DNA of 63,952 nucleotides from Candidatus Finniella inopinata (lineage in GTDB: Bacteria; Pseudomonadota; Alphaproteobacteria; Paracaedibacterales; CAITNM01), in contig CALPGA020000007.1 of assembly GCA_943322985.2 (NCBI GenBank), forward strand, positions 1 through 63,952, read 5' to 3'. The position numbers were made by a program, and so were the translations under genes. This document shows positions 63,952 through 63,952 of the stretch, in pieces. The notes under the pieces were generated by a model. The model was not told where the DNA came from, did not search any database, and worked only from the letters and a program-made list of their open reading frames with translations. Each line of letters opens with the position of its first letter. The first letter of the stretch is position 1.

Positions 63952-63952
63952 A

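Noticed and set aside
1-63952. A circular plasmid closed by a terminal overlap
   Set aside because: The terminal 147 bases are inverted, not direct, repeats and show an IS end, and the content is chromosomal housekeeping genes.

Overview
The window is a gene-dense, AT-rich (judged by eye) chromosomal segment, most likely from an intracellular alphaproteobacterium of the Holosporales / Paracaedibacter-Caedibacter kind that lives in a protist. The alphaproteobacterial signs are an NDUFA12-type complex I accessory subunit, a DksA lacking the classical four-cysteine finger, an RpoH of the alphaproteobacterial type and dusB next to a Fis/NtrC-type helix-turn-helix gene. The host-associated signs are an AmpG-like permease, a patatin-like phospholipase, a large Sel1-like repeat protein, type VI secretion parts (TssF, TssG, VgrG) and about ten secreted, low-complexity or repeat-bearing proteins with no recognised enzyme domain. 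The placement is inference; no rRNA is present to confirm it. No stretch longer than 300 bases lacks a gene.

Layout. 1-147 and 63805-63951 are exact inverted copies of one insertion-sequence end, each reading outward, so the window is the unique segment between two copies of one IS. 0.1-5.4 kb holds an IS-fused secreted protein with a C-terminal helix-turn-helix, rpmG, a trypsin-like/PDZ protease and a dusB-fis-rsmD operon. 5.7-7.2 kb holds a class II aldolase and two tandem small secreted Ala/Lys-rich proteins. 7.2-11.8 kb (minus strand) holds ddl-ftsQ and ald-rdgB-glycosyltransferase. 12-19.3 kb holds rnc, clpX-lon, a secreted Lys/Glu-rich protein and dnaB. 19.5-24.8 kb (minus strand) holds an M23 endopeptidase, dksA, a secreted protein, pepP and rsmA. 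24.9-33.6 kb holds the Sel1-like protein, an intergenic palindromic element, tssF-tssG and an 800-residue secreted coiled-coil protein. 33.7-38 kb holds an MFS pump, tsaD, the patatin and lepB.

38-41.4 kb holds a vgrG whose spike is made of about twenty octapeptide repeats, with a repeat-rich MORN/YwqK-like gene two bases downstream. 41.5-48.9 kb holds a LOG-family gene, secreted hypotheticals, a DUF6314-like gene, an aromatic amino acid permease, an Atm1-type ABC exporter and rpoH. 49-55.2 kb is a signalling/transport neighbourhood: a periplasmic binding protein, an SLC13-type anion permease fused to an N-terminal cyclic-nucleotide-binding-like domain, a HAD phosphatase and a membrane-bound class III adenylate cyclase with a periplasmic sensor. 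tRNA-Ser(UGA), AmpG, yraN-BON lipoprotein, a charge-segregated repeat protein, rluD-NDUFA12, a divergent FlhF-like GTPase and emrAB complete the window.

The most interesting items are the vgrG spike with its partner gene, the cNMP-domain/SLC13 permease near an adenylate cyclase, the secreted proteins with nuclear-type motifs, the dusB-fis arrangement and the FlhF-like GTPase with no flagellar genes nearby.
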